From Phymorhynchus buccinoides (Eukaryota; Mollusca; Gastropoda; Neogastropoda; Raphitomidae), in NCBI GenBank assembly GCA_017654935.2, contig CM065691.1, positions 29,459,214 through 29,523,213 on the forward strand: a stretch of 64,000 bases of DNA. Reading direction: 5' to 3'. The notes beneath the pieces are model-generated. The model was not told the DNA's origin and made no database searches. It was given only the letters and a program-made list of their open reading frames with translations. A program made the position numbers and the translations under genes. This document shows, one piece after another, positions 27,801 through 41,596 of the stretch. Every line of letters starts with the position of its first letter. The stretch's first letter is position 1.

Positions 27801-30466
27801 CACCCACATCACCAACATAACAAACAAGGCCAACACACCCCCTCTGCTTTCTCCGCAGAAACATGAAAGTAGGCTCTGTAGCTGTTAAGGAAACAGCCTA
27901 CAAGGCTCTTGTAAGACCTACCCTGGAATATGCAGCACCTGTCTGGGATCCACACACAAGAGCAATGGCAATATTGAGAGGGTCCAACGCCGCGCAGCAT
28001 GCTGGGTTGTCAATCGTCATCGTCAAGACATCCAGCGTCGACAACATGATGTCTCAGCTGCAGTGGCCCCCACTCAAGGACAGGCGGCAATCTGCAAGGC
28101 TGGCCACCTTCAAGTTTCATCAGGGAGAGAGAGGTGGCCATCAACACTCCTCATAGGCCAGTCCCCCATCCTGGTCCACCAACCCGCCAATCAAGACAAA
28201 TGCATGCCGCAGCCTACCTACTACCATCATGCAAGACGAACTTCCGGAAGTTTTCATTCTTTCCAAGGGTTGTGGCGGAAAGGAACTGTCTTCCATCTGA
28301 GGCAACAACATCAGCCTCGGTGGAGGAATTCAAAGCCCGGATCTAACCCTGCATGGATCATATGACCCCTAATTACTGAAAATGAAGGGCCAATTTCCAA
28401 AAATAAGGGGCCAATAATGTGTAAGGCCAAAAACAATTATGTCAGTTTGGAGTTTCATCAGTTTAAAAAATAGGGTAGGTAGGTAGACTTTTTTTCTTTT
28501 TTTTTTTACATTTGTGTTCGGTCTATGTGTGTGATTTTGTGAATATATTTATGACATTGGCATTGAAACTGCAATCGCGTGTCTACAGTCTAGCGCCCGC
28601 CATTTTGTCGGCGGATGTAGGGTCACAAAAGTCTGTAACGGTCCTTGACTGCACCGAGTGCATTGGTTGTTTCCCTTGCATCGTCTGCTCAAATTACTTT
28701 CGTTTTGTTTTTTCTTTATTCATCAAAAAAAAGTTTAGGGTCGGCAGCAAAAAACTAGGGTCGGTCGGGAAACCGGAAACAAACATTTTGGCCTGAAGAG
28801 TTTCAGATTGTTTTCAGACTTCATGGGTCAATTAACCTTTTGATGCACAAAATGAGGGTCATTCGGGTAATTGACCCAGGCCCCATGACAATCTGAAGCT
28901 CTGCGAAAATATCATTTGTTAACTCATTGACTTAATCATGATTCTTTAATGGCTTGCTTTTTGTCATGACAGTTTTCCAATCTCCTGGGGGCTGCATACC
29001 GGAAAGGCAACCTTGTGTTTCTGCCTGATGGCCTGAAGGTTGCCTCGCCTGTTGGGAACAGAATCAGCATTTTTGATCTCCAGAAGTAAGTTGAAACTTA
29101 CCAGTGAAGCAATGCCACTAACTACTGTACACATATTTGTATATGTTCTGTAGGAATAGCAATATGTTTGTTGATCAGGGCTTCAACTACAGAAATGAAA
29201 ATAGATGTATGTTATCTCCCATTTCCTCTAGTAAAAGTAGTATACAGTATTAAATACTGAATTTCTTTTTTTTTTAACCTAGAAGTGAAGAAATAGAAGA
29301 CAGCTTTACTGTGGCATGCAAGTGGCATTTCCTATGCAGGTTTTAACCCTTTCATCGTCAGCTATTTTTCAGCAACAAAATTCCATTAAAGCTTACCTGG
29401 GTAGAGACAAAAATATGTCTCATTGAGTCATTGTCTGTAATATTGGGGATTCCTCTGTAAAGTAAGGCCTATCCTTACCTCCCAAAATTAAGAGAATAGG
29501 GTCTTTGGATTTATAACACTTTAACAGACACAGATTTTGATGCCTTTTTAGTGACATGGGTGTTAAATCATTGTGGTGCAAAAATGTGATGTTGTCGGTG
29601 AAACTGAAAGGGTTAATAATGCAGCTGGTAATTACCAGCTGACACTCAGTGACAGTATTTCATTTCATCACTGAGTGGCGTAGCCCTTCACTCTCTGAAA
29701 ACATTTACATGAATGAAGTGGTGTTCAGATGAATTTGCTTTCTGTAAGTAATGAAATATTAAGAACATTACCAAAGTCTCTGTTTAACTTTAACCCTTTC
29801 GCCTCAGCCATTTTTCAGCCAAGAAATACCATTAAACTTAACTGGGTAGAGAAAATAAAATATCTGCAATATTGCTAATTCCTCTGTGACATATATATAA
29901 CAGGCCTATTCTTACCCCCCAAAATTAAGAAAATAGGGTTTTGGGATAACAGGCCCTGATTTGATGCCTTTTAGTAACATGGGTGCTAAACCATTGTGGT
30001 GCATAAATAAATGTGACGTTGTTGAAGGATTAATTTGTTGGGGGAAAAAGAATTTAACCACTCTTGCTTATAGCAAGAGAACCCTAGTATTAATGCTGAA
30101 TCAGTGAATGCTGGCACAGTTTGTCTAAGGTTGAATGTGAGTGCATAGATACGTGTATGTATGTGTGCATGTTTGGGTGTGAATGTGCATGTACTACACT
30201 TTGTGTAATTTTTGTGTCCACTTGTACATAGATAGATCTATGTATGATTGTAGCAATTCAACAATTTTATTGTCTCCAATTCCAAACAAGTGAAGAAATT
30301 TGTTTTTCGGCATGCACATAAAAATGAAGACAAAGTAAGACATTATTATGACCTAACAGTGACAGAAGAGACATTTTGTAAAATAAAAGCATGTGTAATT
30401 GACATAAAACAGTTATCAAACACACACACACACGCACGCACGCACGCATGCACGCATGCACGCACG

Positions 30467-30510
<44 letters not shown>

Positions 30511-33500
30511 GAACAAGTACACTGAGCAATGATCGATTCCATATAAGTATACACTATATGTATGATTGTATACATTATATTTATATGTAAGTAACACACA
30601 CGGGTGCTTCCATGCTTGTGTATTTGTGTGGGTGTTTATAATATTGATGGGTGGGTATTTTTTATGTATTATGGTTATAAATTATGACCATTCCTGGAAA
30701 TACATTTCTAATATACCGGCACTGTTTCTGTTTTAACAGCAGCAAATCAGAGACGTTGCCCATTGAAGGTCATCTGAACTTCACAGCCATGGCTATATCC
30801 CCTGACGGATATCTCATGATCCTCGTCAATGAAGGTATGCATGTTGATCAGGTTGTGTTATTTACCACCTTACACACTAGCAACACAGTGATCACGCTTG
30901 GAAATATGAAAACCAGTCCCATTACGCCCCCGAAAGCTCCGAGGTGAGCCTACATTTTTGCTGAGTGAAACTGTTTTAAAATTCGTTTTATCAAAAAAAC
31001 ACTTGTTAAGTTGTAAATATAATTGGGAATGATTAAACTTTGGAGACATGTGTCTGTTGATTTGTGTGGCAGAGGGAGAAGCGTTGCTGTGCAGTCTGAT
31101 GAGCAAAAGTGTGATCGGCACTTACCACTTCCACAACAAGGTGAACCACATCAGCTTCAGTCCTGATGGAAAGTAAGTGAAAATTGTATGTCTGGCTATT
31201 AGGAACTCTTTCTTGATTAGAGACTCCAACAGTCCTTAGAATTAAAACAAATCTAAAGAATCAACTCAAAACTATGTACCCTGCGCCTTATAATGTGACT
31301 GTGCCTTGGCATGAGGCTGTGTCAGACCAGTTTTCATAAGCTAGAACGCCAAGGCTACATCAAAATGTTGTTATGCTCTGAATGGTTGTGCGGGGATTGT
31401 CTTAAGCCATGACAAGCTCCCAGCATAACATCATCAGTCAAATCCCCCGAAGACGGAGTGTGGCTGCCCACATAGCGGGGTAATCAAAAATGGTCACACA
31501 CGTAATGTTCTCATCCCTAGCTGATGCATTTGTACCTTGGTGTTCAAGTGCTTCTCGCTGTTGGGATGATCCCTGGAGTCTTTTAGCCGGGGTAGGCTAA
31601 CCAACCAACCATAATGTGACTGATAAAAATAGTAAGAAAATAGATAAACAAAATCTGATTTTTGTGTTAAATGTTTGGGGTGCGCCTTATAGTCCGTAAA
31701 ATACGGTAATTTTTGGAAAGTCAGTGTACAAGTGTTCTATCGCAATGTGTGTGGATGCATTTTGATGTTTGAGATGCATGGCTAAAAATGACATTATTTA
31801 TTAAGTACACAAAAATGTTGCTTGTGAAAGGAAGTGGTTAAGTGTAACCTTATGTTTTATTTACACTAGCGCAACGCCGAGTACCAGTAACGCCTAGTAA
31901 TGGTAACGCCTAGTAACGGTAATGCCAAGTATTGGTAATGCTGAGTACAGCAAATTTGAAGCGATTTGGTAAAGAAACGGTGGAGTTATAAGGCCCCGTT
32001 TCGCGTTGGCGCTGCTCTGAGAGTGACGCGCTCTCCCGATTTTCTTCAAATTTGCTGCCCGGCTTTGCCCCGGTGACAGCAAGCCTGACAGCACATTTGA
32101 CGCGATTCGGTTGAAAACCAGCAGAGTTATAAGCCCCGTTTTGCATCATGCTGCTGTTATGCGCCTAAGTAATGGATTCACTTCCGGTTTGGCACATGGA
32201 TAGTCACCGTCCCCGGTCATATATCTGCCATATTTGAAGGCAATCGGTCCAGAAATACTGGAGATACGGGCGACAAAAGGCCGTCTGATGCGCGTTTCGC
32301 GCATTTGCAAAACCGCGCAAATGACACGGCCGCCTCGGTTGCCGTTGCCATCGCCCCGTTAGGGCTCACAGCAAATTTGAAGCGAATCGGTCGAAAAACG
32401 GCGGAGTTATAAGGCCCGTTTCGTGTTTCAGACACACAGACACACACACACACACACACACGGACGGACAGTTGGCTCTTTACTATATGATGTTTAACGC
32501 ACTCTTACATGCTGGCCCTTCACTCCAAGTTGGAGTCCAATTCCTCAATTCCTTTGCCTAGCTACTGCACCACAATTATTTTGCCTGAACAGAAAAAAAT
32601 CGTTGTGTGTATATTTTAAAGACAACTAGTACTAGTATTTAAAATCACGGTAAAGGTAAAGATGTGCCCCCCCCCTCTTACATTTCTCAGCTCTCCCCAC
32701 ATTTTCAAACCTGCCTTTCTTACCAAGCATTAAGCTGTATCTTATCAAATTTTTGAGCTAATTATCTTTGTTGAATAATTAATCGCAGTCATGATAAAGG
32801 CCATTATCTAATAGCCCCCCCCCCCCCCCCCCCCCCCCCCACCCTACTATGTAATGCAGTACACACAACAGCCGCGGAGCATTTGTCACAGTCCTGGTTG
32901 ATTGCGTTTTTTCCGTCTTGCCTTTATCTTCTACTATTATTGAATGCATGTGTTTCATTATGTAAATGGATGAAAATTAATGTTAAGTATAGCAAATGAT
33001 AGAGGATGAAGTACTCAATCTGCAGTAAGAAAGGCAAGACTGAAAAAATGGAAAGAACCAAGAAATGGAGGAGGGGGGGGGGGGGGGGGGCACATCTTTA
33101 CCTTTGCCAAAATCACCATCTAGCATAAGACATGATGACTATATATATATCTAAGCATACTTGCTAACTTTTGTTTTTACAAATTTCGTTAAATATTTTC
33201 TGAATGTGTCAACGCATATTAGCTAAATGCCATTATGGTTTTATTTTGCAGCATGTGGCTGTGCAAGCTAAAGCAGAGTCTATGCACTGTTGTATTTCTC
33301 TATTGCATTTATTGCAGGAAATTTGCGGTGACCCGAGACACAGTGGTGCTCATGTTTCATGCTCCAGGGAAGTCCAGGGTCTTCAACCCGTTCCTGCTCT
33401 ACAGAACTTTCTACGGAGCTTTCGATGAAACCACTTGTGTGGACTGGTCCTCTGATTCCAAGTGAGTGTGACACAGAGTTACCTCTTCCAAGTAACACAT

Positions 33501-36500
33501 GTTTTTATTATCGTTGGTTTGTCTTTGTGTGTGCCTGTCGCTCCCGAGTCTCCATATGATTGAGGTTTACATTGCAGATTTATTTTAACTCTTCTAGCAT
33601 CATGGGCGAAGATATTTGCCCAAGACTTCACTCTACACCCCCACCAAATGCAAAGACATTCACTACCAAGCACCCTGCCATGTGTCTGTTTTTAGAGCTT
33701 TTGTCACTGTTTCTGCCGTTAAAGCAATGCATGCGCACTCAGAAAAAAATAGTTACTTCCCTCTTTTCGGTTGAGATGCAGCGAACAACCAAGAACGTCC
33801 AAAAAGTACATGGTACTAGAAGAGTTAATCGTGTTAACAGCATAACGTAATTGTAGGATGACTACTTTTTTTTTTTAATCAGGAAAAATGGTACAAATGA
33901 TTTTAAGTTAAAGTAGAAGTGGTGAGAAGTTGATTTTACAGTGAAACCCGTTTAGTACGAATTCCAGGGGAGAGGGCCAATTTACTCGTTGTAAGCATTG
34001 CTCGTTCAAACCATTTTATCGATTTTGGCAACCCTGACGAACCTATCAATCGGTCCTCACATCTACTGTGATGTGCGTGTTGGTAAAGTGTGAAAAAGAC
34101 AGAAAAACGGAAACAACACACTTACCCAACAAAGCATGGTTGTAAGCCCAGTATCCTGTATCCATAGGGTTTTTTATGCCGATTACATACACTTTAAAAC
34201 AGTTTATTAACACACGATAACATCAAAAACATAAAATACACACACGCGCTTTAAGAGAAAGTTAAAATTTCCCGGAAGTCACAAGATCAGTGCGCAAAGA
34301 GTGAGTCCAGTGTCGTCTGCTTGCGCTGCAGACACCCAAGTTGTTATATCGGCCAATCAGAATGCTGCTTACATATCGAGGGGTCAGTCAAGATGGCGAT
34401 GTTGTTGTCAGTGTGTACTCGTTCTAGCCAGGTAGTTGTGCAAGAAAGCTTGACTTTGGGATGGCGGTGTGGTTGTAAGTGCGTTCTCGTTCTAACCGCG
34501 TAGTTTTTGCATAAAAGCTTGACTTTGGGAGTCAATAAATTGTACGTTATATGCAAGTTGCTCGTTGTAGCGAGCTCGTTGTATGCAGAATTATTTAACA
34601 AGGAAAAAGAAGGCTTGTGGTCGGGGATTTTGAAACCACTCGTTAAACACGGGCTCTCGTTTAAACCGTACTCGTACTAAATGGGTTTCACTGTATGTGT
34701 ATATTATGCAAGTACGTTTTTTTATATATACAAAAAACCTCATCTAATTTTAAAAAAAGGTTTGTGTGCTGAACATATCGCCGTGCGCCAAACATACTGT
34801 AGTAAGTTGTAAGACGTCAATTCACATGAGAAGAAGAAAAAGTAATATTTCAGGACAAATTACATCATTTTTGTTGTTTTGGCTTTATTGTCTGTCTTTT
34901 AGCTGTTGCAAATTGGTTTTTTAACTCACTCGGGGCGAATGACTCGCACAACCGTTTAGGACGAATGGCCCGGATCCGGCTCGTAAGAGTTTTCAAGAGG
35001 TTTTGATTTATGGCGTGTAACCAGCTTTCTGGTGGGAAGTCATAACCTATTTTCAGTTTGCTTTGACCTTGCCTCTCTTGAAATCAACCAATCATTGCAG
35101 ACTTCCCATTCAGGTTTGGTTGTAGAGGGGGGTCAAAGATCAGAATGTGAAATTTTCCTTCTTTCTATGTGTTACCTGTTTTCGTCAATAAGAGACAAAC
35201 GACGAAGGTAAGGAATCTGATATTTTACGATCGTTTAGTGCATGGTGTTGCTAATCGTTTCTGAAAATATTGATGCCTAGCTCTTCATAACTTGGTTTTG
35301 GTGATTATTTTACGAACCTAGTCGAATGCCCAGTCCCCACAGAACAAGGGGAAATAATTCGGCCAGTCCCGAGTGAGTTAAAGCTTTGTTAGATGATGCA
35401 CCTTGCTTTGATCAGCTGGTAAGTCCAACACATCGAAGTTGACACATTTTGACTTATGATAGTTTATTTTCCAGGCGGCGATATGGTGTGTTGAACATGT
35501 GGTGTATGAAGTTTGTTTCTCTTCCTTGTATAAACTAAAAATACAGGAAATTATTAACCCCTTGACTGACAGAAAATTAAAGAAAAAGACATTGGGCTAA
35601 TCATGCCACGAAAAAGACAACTGATAGAGCCAATCTGGCAAAATGGTCTGGGGATATTAATCTCTTAACTATGTTAGAACAAAAAAGGTCAACATATCAG
35701 GGTTATTCCTCTTCATCTGATGACGCTATCAGTGATGTCATCTGGTCAGTAAGTAATACGTTGGTGGCAGTCAAGGGGTTAATGCTGTTCCTAGGAAGAA
35801 GAAAAAAGAAAAACATAGACATTTTTTGTGTGCTTTTATTTGCACTGTTCATTTCCTGCTTTTTTTCTTGAAATTTGCAGAAAATGATACAAATCGTTTT
35901 GGGGGGCTTTATTAAAATGTAGCATGATGTGCTTTGCTTCAGGGTGATCGTGGTGGGATCCAAGGACATGAACACGCGAGTGTTTGCTGTGGAGCCCTAT
36001 GAGAATCTGGTGGTGCATTCCATGGGTGGACATACGGACGCTGTTGTCGGCGCCTTCTTTGAGCACAACTCCATGAACGTATCCTTGAACTTGGAAGTTG
36101 ACAATGACAGGGAGAGTACTGTACAAATAGTGTGAAAGAATATTCCATGGGTGCTACTTTTATTGTTTTCACAAGGATTTAAAGAATGTAATTCTTTTTT
36201 TTAACTGAAACTGAAAACAAATTGTCAAAAGAAAACGGGGAACTACAAGTGATTCAGGGCGTTTTGAACATAGTCGCTCTAGCCAGGAAGTGCTTTCACA
36301 TTCATGTGACGTCATATTGATTCCAAACGTGACTAGGTAAGGCTTATCAGACTCAAATGGGACTATAAAAAAAAGAGAAGGAACAAGGGAAACTGTCTTT
36401 TGTGACGGACATTCCACCCCTGAGCTCCCCAATCTGCGACAGGGCCTGGGCAGCCCCTGGACCCCTGCCTTTCAATTACTATATTTTTATTTTTGAAGAG

Positions 36501-39500
36501 TTGCACCCAAGATATTCTGAAGTTGAGTGCTTTTCGGCTGTAGGGAATGGAAAAGTAGGTGGGGAGTAGGGGAGGGTTTGAGAACTGTGGGTCGAAGAAG
36601 ATGTTGAAATGTGATCTTTCGAAAAATGGGGAATGAAAGAAGCGGGGTTATTGCGGATGGAGGTGAAGGGGTAGAGGGATGGGAGTTCATTTTGTTTTGA
36701 AATAATTTCAATCAAATGCTTTAGATGATGAAGTTTCCAATCGTCCTGCAAAACAAGGGGTCCCAGGGACTCCTTCACTTACAGTATAGAGGGTCCTAGA
36801 GGTGGGATAGAGTGTCCCAGTGGCATTGCGAATGCTAAAAAGAATTTTTCTAGTGCATCCCTGGGACTCCCTGCACATTCTTTTAGAGGGTCCTTTAGAA
36901 TTTTAGTACTTCATAGACCCCCAAATGGGGGTCCCTGGGAGCCCTTGATGATGGGAAAAGATTCCAAACTTTTTCTTTAGCTCATCCATAATTTTTTGTT
37001 TAAATTATTCGAAGCTTGTTGGGTTGTTGTTTTTCTTCACAAGAAAATGTTATTTACCGAAGTTGAGGGGTAGATAGTTCCTGTTGGATGAGCTGAAAGC
37101 GATAGAAGTAAAACAAAGAAAGGCCTTTAACAGCATCTCAGGTGTACAGCGCCAGCAGACGAGGCCACCTGTGCGTGTGGGAATGCAACCAGAACACGGG
37201 CGACCTGGTGCCCAAGAAAAGCAAGGAGGAGAAGAGGCTGGTAGAAGAGGAGGATGAAGACGACCAAGACAGGAGGATGGTGGAGGGAGAGCCAGGTAAG
37301 GGGCTGTTGACTGGATGATTGTGCTGCCTGATTACTGAGAAAAGCAAGGAGGAGAAGGGGCTGGTGGAAGAGGAGGATGAAGACGACCAAGACAGGAGGA
37401 TGGTGGAGGGAGAGCCAGGTAAGGGGCTGTTGACTGGATGATTGTGCTGCCTGATTACTGAGAAAAGCAAGGAGGAGATGCGGCTGGTGGAAGAGGAGGA
37501 TGAAGACGACCAAGACAGGAGGATGGTGGAGGGAGAGCCAGGTAAGGGGCTGTTGACTGGATGATTGTGCTGCCTGATTACTGAGAAAAGCAAGGAAGAG
37601 ATGCGGCTGGTGGAAGAGGATGAAGATGACCAAGACAGGAGGATGGTGGAGGGAGAGCCAGGTAAGGGGCTGTTGACTGGATGGTTGTGCTGCCTGGTTA
37701 CTGTATTTTTAGTGAAAGAGAAGGCATGGCCGAATCGTTAGCATGAACTTTCCACAATACAAGCATCTTTTTTTTATAATAAATTTTATAGTTTACCAAA
37801 AGGAGTTTCGCTCACAACAAAGGAAATAGCTCCAATTTTTTTTGGGGCTGCATTACAAAGAAGAAATAGCTTCAACCACTTTTAGTGGCCTCCACCCGCC
37901 CAATCCAAAATGGCTTCTCTCTCCGGCAACTCCGCCAAGGAGGAATCGCCGTTTTGACGGTTTAATTTCTAGGAAACCAAAGCAAAGTGAGTGTTCCGAT
38001 CCTTGAAAGGTCTGTCTTTTGGGTGATGTTGGCGTGTTTCTTGCAAAAACTCATCCATCAGGTTGCACCTTTAAGTCATAAAAAGATAGTAAAGCTGAGT
38101 ATCAAAAATAAATGTGATGTGTTAGTAATAATTGTTTGTGACTGCTTGGAGACATTGGCAACTTACAACAAACTTCACGATGAATATATACAGTGGAGAA
38201 CTGATAACTCAAAAACGGATAACTCAAAAACACTGGATAACTCACAATAATATTTGGGTACCAGTATAATAATCTCTATGTTGAAAACTCTTTTTAACTC
38301 GAAATATTTCAGTCCCTTCAATTTTGACTTAAACGATTTTTACTGTACCTCAATCGAAGTATTGTTATAGAAAGACAACTGTTCCCAGTGATGATAGTCC
38401 ATGCTTCTAGGAGTCATGTGGATTCCACTCTCAGACATTGCCCTAGCAATTGTGGTGAATATCTGTGCATGGGGCCATCTGAGGGAACATGTTATTATCT
38501 CTTTGTAAGGAAGAATTAGTGAGCACAAAAAGGCTATTCAACTTCAACATGGGAATACTGGGGGTCTTTCGTACAAATAGTTCCCCCACCTTCTGGAAGT
38601 TCTGTGCTTGCAAATTCCACTAATCTATCGCTCTCTTTGACTCTGCCTTTTCCATTTGCTTTCTGTCACCTGCTATCTTTCTTTCTTACTGGTCCATTCT
38701 CCTGCCTTTTTTCTATAAATTCTTACAAAGATTTCTTCAGCTGAAGTCGGACATGCTGGGCTTAACTATTTCTTAGTTAGGTGCATAACGCAGACCTGTT
38801 TACCATTCCGGTTTAGCCGGAATTATTCCGGAAATTTGCTAAAATTCCGGGTGAAACGCTGAAAATTCCGGATTTCGAAAAACCGTCTATTATTTGTTTC
38901 CGTTCGTAGTAAAAGACGCAAGGGTTGACCGAAACGTGTACCTAACACACTACGTCATCAGAAAAGGGGTTGTGCTTGATGTCACATGCATTAAATGCTG
39001 CATTTTCATTGGTTAAAGGGGTGAAATAATGTTTTTATTTTGGTCGATCTATTTCGGGACTGAGCAAATGGCGGTCAGACTTTTACTGTCGATTCGAAGA
39101 GCTTTCGAGGCAGTTTTTTAATGGTAGAGATTGTAATTAGGGCTTGAAATGAGTCAATTTAGATTATATTATCACTGGAAAATACAATGATGTGAGAATT
39201 TTGAAGTTTTCAACGGAAAATGAAGTGAAAATTGATCGCGATGGCGCCGAGTTGCAACTTGGCATCCGCCGATCCGCGGCTGAGTGATTTTTCTCTGTCC
39301 GATCGTGGACATTTCCAGGTATTTTGCTTTTTCCAGCTTGTTTTATACTAAAATTTACTAAGAATTGGTGACTGAATTTACTAATAAAACTTTTCTGGCG
39401 AAATTGAGCCAAGAAATCATACACAATATTGAAAATCGACGCCGATGTTCGCGGAAAGGAGAAGAAGAAGAAACCGCTTTATCGCGAGTCGTGTACAGAT

Positions 39501-41551
39501 CATGTGGATTCCGGTTTTTGGTCTCAAATTCCGGGTTTTTGTGTGGCAAATTCCGGGTTTTTCATTATAAGGGTAAACAGGTCTGATAACGGCAGCATGA
39601 CGCATCTACGCTCATGTGACAGGAAACTGTCTGAGCGAACGAAGAAGAACTCACGTGTGACATCATACATGAGTTTAACCCTTTCACCGCCAGCCATTTT
39701 TCAGCCCAAATTTTCCATTAAATTTACCTGGGTACAGAACAAAATCCATCTGCAGTATTACTATTTGGGATGAATTCTTCTGTGACATATAAAATAAGAT
39801 CTATCCTTACTTCGCAAAACTAAGACAATATGGTCTTTGGATAATAGACCCAAATTTAATGCCTTTTAATGGCATAGATGTTAAATCACTGTGGTGCTAA
39901 AATGCGACTTTGGCGGTGAAAGTGTTGAAACGAACATGGATGCAAACGTATATGATTATATTGATTTATGACCCAAGAGCAACTGCTACGACATCTGTGC
40001 AGTGTGCTGCATTATCATTTGTTTTACAGTGTACATTTTGAATTTGAAAAACAAACTGCAAAATGGAAAAAATGGATACATTTTTAACATACAAATCTGA
40101 GTAAAGTTAAGCGCGTCTGAATGATATGACTTCTTGTGTGTGTTTCCTCTTTCCCTCCGTCAGCGACCGACCCTCTCTGCTTTCAAATATAACCTCAAAA
40201 CCCACCCACCTGTTCCCCCATCCCACCTGTTCCCCCGTCATTGAGGCTCCACTCTCATTTTCTTCTCTCTCTTGCCTTTAGATCTGTTTCTGCTGAATAC
40301 CATTTATGTCATGCGTGTGTGTTCGCTTTGTATTGTATTTTTGTTTGAATGCGTTATGAATGCTAACGTGTGTGTGCGCTTTGATTTGATTTCTATCAAG
40401 ATTCAGCGCTGTATAAATACTGTATGTTGTATGATGAAAATCCGATTAACGTCCTCCGGCCTGGAACAGGGACATATGGGACATTTTTAAATGTAAAGAT
40501 AGTGGGACGATCCTGGATGTACCGCCGCAATACCAGGAAAGTCCCGGGTTTTTAACATCTTGTGTTAGTTGTATGGCCTGTTGTAATAATTATGACTATG
40601 CCCTTATGTGTGTACATTGTGCTTTTATTGATGTAAAAGTGGTGACAATTTCTTTCTTTTAAGTTCAATCAATGAACACGCACAGGAATGAATGAAAACT
40701 CGAAAGGCGAGTAAGGTAATGCATACAGTTGTTGAGGGAAAACTAAAAGAATGATTAGTGCCTCCATTCCCAGTGATGATAGTCCATGCTTCTAGGAGTC
40801 ATGTGGATTCCACTCTCAGACATTGCCCTAGCAATTGTGGTGAATATCTGTGCATGGGGCCATCTGAGGGAACATGTTATTATGTCTTTGTAAGGAATAA
40901 TTGGTAAGCACACAAAGGCTATTCAACTCACTTGTCCCCCCATGGGGATACCGGGGACTCTTTCATACAAGTAGTTCCTCCACCTTCTGGAAGTAATTTC
41001 TGTTACTTTGAGGAAAGCCTATTGTTGTATGACTCAGGGAAGATAGAGCACAGAAGGTAAGCTATTCTTGTAAAGCTCAGCTAGTTTCATTATACTAATT
41101 ACTATAGCAAGAGAGTACAGCTGTATAATTACAAAAAAACACCTGTGATAAATTAGTACTAATTCAGTAATTGCTTGTAAACATGGTAATCTGCATATAT
41201 GCCTAAGTATCATTAAAGAAAGACGAGCAGTCGTGCTCACTGCGCACACACACACACTCTCTCTCACTTTCACACACTCTCTCTCTCTTTCGCCTCTCCC
41301 CCTCTTTCACTCAGATTTATGATGCAAGGGAAGTAACCAGTGAAAACCAGTCCAGCCAGTCATTCCCTAATTACTACCCTTTAGTTACTACTCCTACTTT
41401 TGACCGGTTTTCAAGGTCAAACTCCAAGGTCAAGGTGACCACGGTTACAAATTTTCTATGGGACCCTCCCTGCACCATGTAATACATCACTACACAAAGT
41501 TTGAAGCGATTCTGTACGCTGGTTCATGAGTTACAGGGCGAACAAACAGAA

Positions 41552-41596
<45 letters not shown>

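Noticed and set aside
30684..30947. Continuous 87-aa frame through PWP2 exon 3 as a separate gene
   Set aside because: The conserved part ends exactly at the gtatgc donor; the rest is intron.
37127..37633. 168-aa minus-strand frame with QPLTWLSLHHPPVLVV repeats
   Set aside because: Antisense of the 123-bp array over PWP2 exon 7; a period artefact.
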